Source of the DNA: Candidatus Aciduliprofundum sp. JdFR-45
Lineage (GTDB): Archaea > Thermoplasmatota > Thermoplasmata > Thermoplasmatales > JdFR-45
Assembly (NCBI GenBank): GCA_002011395.1
Contig: MTNG01000098.1
Location: 1 to 9,292, forward strand
DNA: 9,292 nt
Direction: 5' to 3'
Shown here in pieces: positions 6,398 to 9,292 of the stretch (the first letter of the stretch is position 1; each line of letters opens with the position of its first letter). The notes beneath the pieces are model-generated. The model ran no database searches and was not told the DNA's origin. It saw nothing but the letters and a program-made list of their open reading frames with translations. Position numbers and translations under genes: made by a program.

Positions 6398-6405
6398 ATT
6401 TAAAT
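6398..6405 (+). promoter_or_regulatory. TATA box (in a 10-bp palindrome) for the MFS gene
   Basis: ATTTAAAT forms the centre of the exact palindrome GATTTAAATC at 6397-6406. Its centre predicts transcription start at about 6427-6428, directly before GTG 6429. It implies that the MFS gene is not solely dependent on read-through from the permease. Confidence 0.55.
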
Positions 6406-6428
6406 CCTATGTGTGCATCACCCACCCG

Positions 6429-7646
6429 GTGATACGCCGGGAATACCTCGGGTTCCTGCCCCAGAGGGCAGCGATGGGCGCCGGGGCCATAGTGCTGCCC
6501 GTGTACATACTTGAACTCGGAGGACTGCCATCCCACGTCGGCTTCACGCTTTTCATGGGCTCCATGGGAATGCTCCTTGGCATAATTATCTGGGGTCGTC
6601 TGTCACTCGGTGGTATGGCCCTCAGAACCCTGATGGTTTCGGGCACCGTGGCAAACTCCGTTCTCTTTCTCCTGCTGTATGCCGTTCCTGAACTCACCGC
6701 AATACCCTTCGTGTATTTCGCAGGCAACCTCTTCGTGGCTGCCGTTGTGCCATCCTTCACTCGCGTGGTCTTTGACGTGAACAGGAGGAGCGAGTGGGAC
6801 AGGGAACAGGGAAGGTTGAACACGCTTGCCGGCTGGTCGTGGACAGGCGGCGTCTTCATGGCCCTGGGACTGTCAGCCATCGCGGATGTGGGAACTCTGC
6901 TCGTGATGTGCGCTGTTCTTAACGCGCTCTCGCTGCCTCTCCTCCTGGCAACTCTCCGGGGAAGGGTGGCCAGGAGACCTATAAGGGTGTACCCCGTCAG
7001 GCGGCCCTACCTTGAACGGCTGAGGTTCACCCCGCTGGTTATGCTCTTCATACCGTCCATAACCCCGCCGAAAAACCCACACCTGCGCACCTTCTTTGTG
7101 TCAGTATTTCTAGTATTCTTCGTATCCGGCATGGTCATACCCCAGGCGGTCATATATGCAAGGTACCTCTACGGCGAGAAGTGGTGGCCCTACACCGTTT
7201 ACGCCGCCCTCACCGTCGCCTCCGCCCTGTGGTATACCAGGGTATCAAACCGCCTTGAAAACGAGGCGAGCGGGTCCGTCTTCTACAACGGCGTCCTGCT
7301 CAGAACGCTGGGCATCGCGGTGCTGGCGATATCGCCTTCCATGGGTCTGGCCCTGCTACCAACTGCGCTCATCGCATCCCTTCTGCTTGGTATAAGCTGG
7401 TCCTACATATCAATATCAAATCTGTCGTACTTGGGACGCGTGGCGAGGGAGCATGAAAGGAAACAGGCGCTGGAATTCTACAACTTCGTGAACGGTCTGG
7501 CACTGAGCATCGGAAACGTTGCAGGTGGCCTCATAACCGACATAAAAGGATTCAACAGCACCTTCCTTCTGGCCATTATACTGCTCACCGTGGGAACGAT
7601 ATTTATGAGGAGGATAGAGGGGCACGGCCCGCCGCGCCTCATATAG
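6429..7646 (+). CDS. Major facilitator superfamily (MFS)-like transporter
   Basis: An integral membrane protein of 405 residues, a usual MFS size, with about 10-12 hydrophobic segments in two halves joined by a basic loop around residues 178-200. The loop after helix 2, WGRLSLGGMALR (55-66), is a degenerate match to MFS motif A. EFYNFVNGLALSIGNVAGGLITDIKG (two pieces, 349-360 and 361-374) resembles the helix 10-11 region of MFS proteins. The substrate and direction of transport are unknown. The frame is open far upstream, inside the permease, but GTG 6429 is chosen. It follows an AT-rich promoter-like island with a TATA box about 27 bases away, and the sequence MIRREYLGFLPQRAA is a plausible cytoplasmic N-terminus. 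GTG 6411 is too close to that TATA. The 3' end overlaps the convergent gene by eight bases. Confidence 0.82.
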   Translation: MIRREYLGFLPQRAAMGAGAIVLPVYILELGGLPSHVGFTLFMGSMGMLLGIIIWGRLSLGGMALRTLMVSGTVANSVLFLLLYAVPELTAIPFVYFAGNLFVAAVVPSFTRVVFDVNRRSEWDREQGRLNTLAGWSWTGGVFMALGLSAIADVGTLLVMCAVLNALSLPLLLATLRGRVARRPIRVYPVRRPYLERLRFTPLVMLFIPSITPPKNPHLRTFFVSVFLVFFVSGMVIPQAVIYARYLYGEKWWPYTVYAALTVASALWYTRVSNRLENEASGSVFYNGVLLRTLGIAVLAISPSMGLALLPTALIASLLLGISWSYISISNLSYLGRVAREHERKQALEFYNFVNGLALSIGNVAGGLITDIKGFNSTFLLAIILLTVGTIFMRRIEGHGPPRLI

Positions 7647-8739
7647 TGTATCTCCTGTCGTCCGGCCTCCACCATATGCAGGCGTAGGCCCCTCTGCTGT
7701 GAAGATGGCGCCTTCCATCCCGCTCTATGAGAAGACCCCCTCTTTCCAGTTCATCCGCCAGTTCGTCCCCCACCTCCACGCCGTACATGGCGCCACGGTG
7801 CCTCACGTACAGGTCCCACGGGACGTCAGCCCTCACTCCCACTATTTCCACCGCTGGCCGTATGCCGATCTGGTACAGCGCGTTGACCCTGTAGATGTAT
7901 GGTAAGGGACCTCCCACCTCCACGCCCTTTCTCTCGCGGAGGAGAGAATCGGCGGCCAGCACGCCGTCGCCCTCCACGCGGTCCCCCTCTACGAGAACGC
8001 AGTAACCTTTACACATCAGATTCATCCTCTCCACCGCCGCCCTCAGGTCCCTGACTCCCAAACTGAAGGCCGCAAGGACCATGTCGAACTCACCGAGGTC
8101 TTCGGCCTCCTCCAGCCTGACCGGGAGGACCGTGACGTTGTTCAACCCCCTCTCCTCCAGCCTCCTCTGCAGAACGGCGCGCATGGCCGGAGAGGGTTCA
8201 AGGGCTACCAACTCCCGGACGCGCTCCGCGAGCGGTAGCGTGAAGGCACCCGTGCCCGGCCCTATCTCCAGCACGCGGGATGTTTCGTCCACGAAGGAGA
8301 GGACGCGATTGAGGATGGGCCCGGGATACCCCGTGGCCCTGCACCACTCGTCGTAGAGCTCGGCCACGCCCTCCCATCTGTCCCCGTTAGAACGCGATGC
8401 TACCCTGCGGTTGTATATTCCCACCCAGTCCACGTCCTCAGGGCGCGGGTACGCAGGGGCGACGATGTACACATATCTGAGGGGCTCATCTGCCACCACG
8501 CTGTGAATCGTGTGCGGGGGAATGTAAAACGCCATGCCGCCTTCTACGGGGATGGCGTCGCCGCCGAGAAGCACCTTCCCTCTCCCTTCCAGAAAGATGA
8601 GAATCTCTTCGTAATCGCCCGTGGTGTGCTCCCCGCACTCCTCGCCTTCCGGCAAGTGAACGTGTCCCGCCCGCAGGGCCCTCGTCTCCCCGCGGAAGAG
8701 GGGGAAATACTCATCTCCATCCAGCCGCACGGGTTTCAT
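7639..8739 (-). CDS. Cupin domain fused to class I SAM-dependent methyltransferase
   Basis: A 366-residue cytoplasmic protein with two domains. Residues 20-95 are a cupin: GEHTTGDYEEILIFLEGRG (36-54) is motif 1 with H38 and E44/E45 but threonine where the second histidine usually stands. GMAFYIPPHTIHS (68-80) is motif 2 with H76 and H79. Residues 125-255 are a Rossmann methyltransferase: LYDEWCRATGYP lead-in (128-139), motif I VLEIGPGTGAFTLPLA (156-171), acidic E181 in ALEPSPAM, then NVTVLPVRLEE (201-211) and a MNLMCKGYCVLVEGDRV strand region (239-255). The C-terminal 110 residues are probably a substrate cap. The substrate is unknown. ATG 8739 is firm: a perfect GGAGGT Shine-Dalgarno lies seven bases upstream and a TATATA box further out. 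The open frame upstream of it is antisense to the next gene and is ignored. The 3' end overlaps the MFS gene by eight bases. Confidence 0.85.
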   Translation of the reverse strand: MKPVRLDGDEYFPLFRGETRALRAGHVHLPEGEECGEHTTGDYEEILIFLEGRGKVLLGGDAIPVEGGMAFYIPPHTIHSVVADEPLRYVYIVAPAYPRPEDVDWVGIYNRRVASRSNGDRWEGVAELYDEWCRATGYPGPILNRVLSFVDETSRVLEIGPGTGAFTLPLAERVRELVALEPSPAMRAVLQRRLEERGLNNVTVLPVRLEEAEDLGEFDMVLAAFSLGVRDLRAAVERMNLMCKGYCVLVEGDRVEGDGVLAADSLLRERKGVEVGGPLPYIYRVNALYQIGIRPAVEIVGVRADVPWDLYVRHRGAMYGVEVGDELADELERGGLLIERDGRRHLHSRGAYACIWWRPDDRRYTI

Positions 8740-8746
8740 CTCCGCG

Positions 8747-8752
8747 ACCTCC
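8747..8752 (-). promoter_or_regulatory. Strong Shine-Dalgarno of the cupin-methyltransferase gene
   Basis: Minus-strand GGAGGT, an exact complement to the archaeal 16S rRNA 3' end, lies seven bases before ATG 8739 and decides the start. It would sit at the extreme 5' end of the transcript predicted from the TATA box at 8780-8775. Confidence 0.8.
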
Positions 8753-8774
8753 GGCGCGTGGATGGATTTGGGGG

Positions 8775-8780
8775 TATATA
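8775..8780 (-). promoter_or_regulatory. TATA box of the cupin-methyltransferase gene
   Basis: TATATA, in the minus-strand context CCTATATACC, predicts transcription start near 8752 and a leader of about 12 bases. The core is symmetrical, so weak plus-strand activity is possible. A TATA-like ccatatct at 8839-8846 better fits the divergent gene. Confidence 0.65.
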
Positions 8781-8838
8781 GGGTTGGTGTTGGGCCGGAG
8801 TGAAAGACACTGTGCAATCCGAGAGCGACCTCCGCAAA

Positions 8839-8846
8839 CCATATCT
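8839..8846 (+). promoter_or_regulatory. Putative TATA box of the NOP2-like gene
   Basis: CCATATCT, preceded by an A-rich BRE-like GCAAA, is centred about 26 bases before GTG 8869, the spacing of a leaderless mRNA. The match to the TATA consensus is only moderate. Confidence 0.4.
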
Positions 8847-8868
8847 TCAACCCCGCGCATGGGTGGGC

Positions 8869-9292
8869 GTGAAGAAGGCCGAGAGGGCGGCGGTGGCCGT
8901 CGTCAGAAAATGGCTCCGGAAGGGCAACATGGCCCGCTGCATGCGCGACATCCTGCCCCGCGCGGGGCTGAGCAGGGAGGAGAGGGATAGAGCGGCGCGC
9001 ATAGTTCACGAGGTCGTGCGCTGGAAGAGGTGGCTTGACTTCCTTCTGGACTTCTACTCCCTGGACAGGACCCCTGAGAACTACGTGGGGGCGATCACGG
9101 GCGTGTTGAAGGTGGACCGGAGGCGGGCGGAGAGGGCCATCCCACCCGGCAAATACACGGCCATACGCCTCTCCTTCTCCGACCACCTCGCCCCGGTCGT
9201 GGAGAGGCACAGGTGGCTCGCAGACCACCTCAACGCAGAGCCGAGGACGACGCTGGCGGTCAACCTGAGGAGGATCAGCAGGGAGGAGGCGG
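8869..9292 (+). CDS. NOL1/NOP2/Sun-family RNA m5C methyltransferase (N-terminal fragment)
   Basis: The gene runs off the right edge; 141 codons are visible. The first 115 or so residues form a NusB-like helical RNA-binding domain: KKAERAAVAVVRKWL at the start, then DRAARIVHEVVRWKRWLDFLL (40-60), which matches the diagnostic 'dr..a..lv..vlRw...ld' block of RsmB/Fmu-type proteins. Residues 112-141, with LADHLNAEPRTTLAVNLRRIS, match the linker that normally reads LRVNxxK before the Rossmann domain; here the arginine of RVN is alanine (A130). The catalytic TC and PC cysteine motifs lie outside the window. The target could be rRNA or tRNA and cannot be told from this part. GTG 8869 is chosen because it begins the domain and is 26 bases from a TATA-like site. 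In-frame GTGs at 8863, 8812 and 8800 are alternatives. Confidence 0.8.
   Translation, partial: MKKAERAAVAVVRKWLRKGNMARCMRDILPRAGLSREERDRAARIVHEVVRWKRWLDFLLDFYSLDRTPENYVGAITGVLKVDRRRAERAIPPGKYTAIRLSFSDHLAPVVERHRWLADHLNAEPRTTLAVNLRRISREEA

Noticed and set aside
6129..6428. Upstream extension of the MFS frame into the permease gene
   Set aside because: The extension is Gly/Asp/Arg-rich, out of frame within a conserved permease, and separated from the MFS body by an AT-rich promoter. Real MFS sequence begins at 6429.
8740..9228. Upstream extension of the cupin-methyltransferase frame
   Set aside because: It is antisense to the NOP2-like gene, shows shadow composition, and the GGAGGT plus ATG at 8739 gives a much better start.
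1..9292. CRISPR array, insertion sequence, integrase, tRNA or rRNA gene
   Set aside because: No spaced direct repeats, terminal inverted repeats, transposase or recombinase motifs, or cloverleaf/CCA patterns were noticed by eye. A tRNA scan and repeat search would be the decisive test.

Overview
The window looks like a gene-dense piece of a GC-rich euryarchaeal chromosome, probably from a thermophile. Three things point there. The pyruvate:ferredoxin oxidoreductase is the four-subunit archaeal/Thermotoga type, with an alpha subunit that reads very like Thermococcales PorA. The tRNA methyltransferase resembles Pyrococcus TrmI, and there is a stand-alone Arc1p-like tRNA-binding protein. Starts fall into two archaeal classes: leaderless ones about 26 nt from a TATA box, and ones with a GGAGGT/GGTG-type Shine-Dalgarno. 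The lineage cannot be fixed from this sequence alone. No rRNA, tRNA, CRISPR array, insertion sequence or integrase was seen, and no gene-free stretch exceeds about 130 bases.

Layout. Positions 1-2128 (minus) hold porC-porD-porA-porB, the operon for pyruvate:ferredoxin oxidoreductase; porB runs off the left edge. Divergent from it, on the plus strand, are a small unrecognised ORF (2150-2395) and a two-domain protein with an acidic linker (2432-3445). This second gene meets trmI tail to tail with no base between the stop codons. Positions 3446-4890 (minus) are a two-gene tRNA operon: a tRNA-binding protein followed by trmI (m1A methyltransferase) with an ATGA overlap. A 96-bp divergent promoter region (4891-4986) carries a perfect 12-bp palindrome and separates this operon from an APC amino-acid permease (4987-6390). 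An MFS transporter (6429-7646) follows, apparently with its own promoter. It overlaps by 8 bp, tail to tail, a cupin-methyltransferase fusion on the minus strand (7639-8739). The right edge holds the start of a NOL1/NOP2/Sun-family RNA m5C methyltransferase (8869 onward, plus).

How the genes fit together. The por operon oxidises pyruvate to acetyl-CoA and reduces ferredoxin. The trmI pair and the NOP2-like gene belong to RNA modification. The permease, the MFS protein and the cupin-methyltransferase could form a loose small-molecule uptake or efflux and modification neighbourhood, but this is inferred only from proximity. I found no clear defence, mobile or otherwise new multi-gene system. 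The least ordinary items are the cupin-methyltransferase fusion, the two-domain protein at 2432-3445, and the palindrome between the divergent leaderless promoters.
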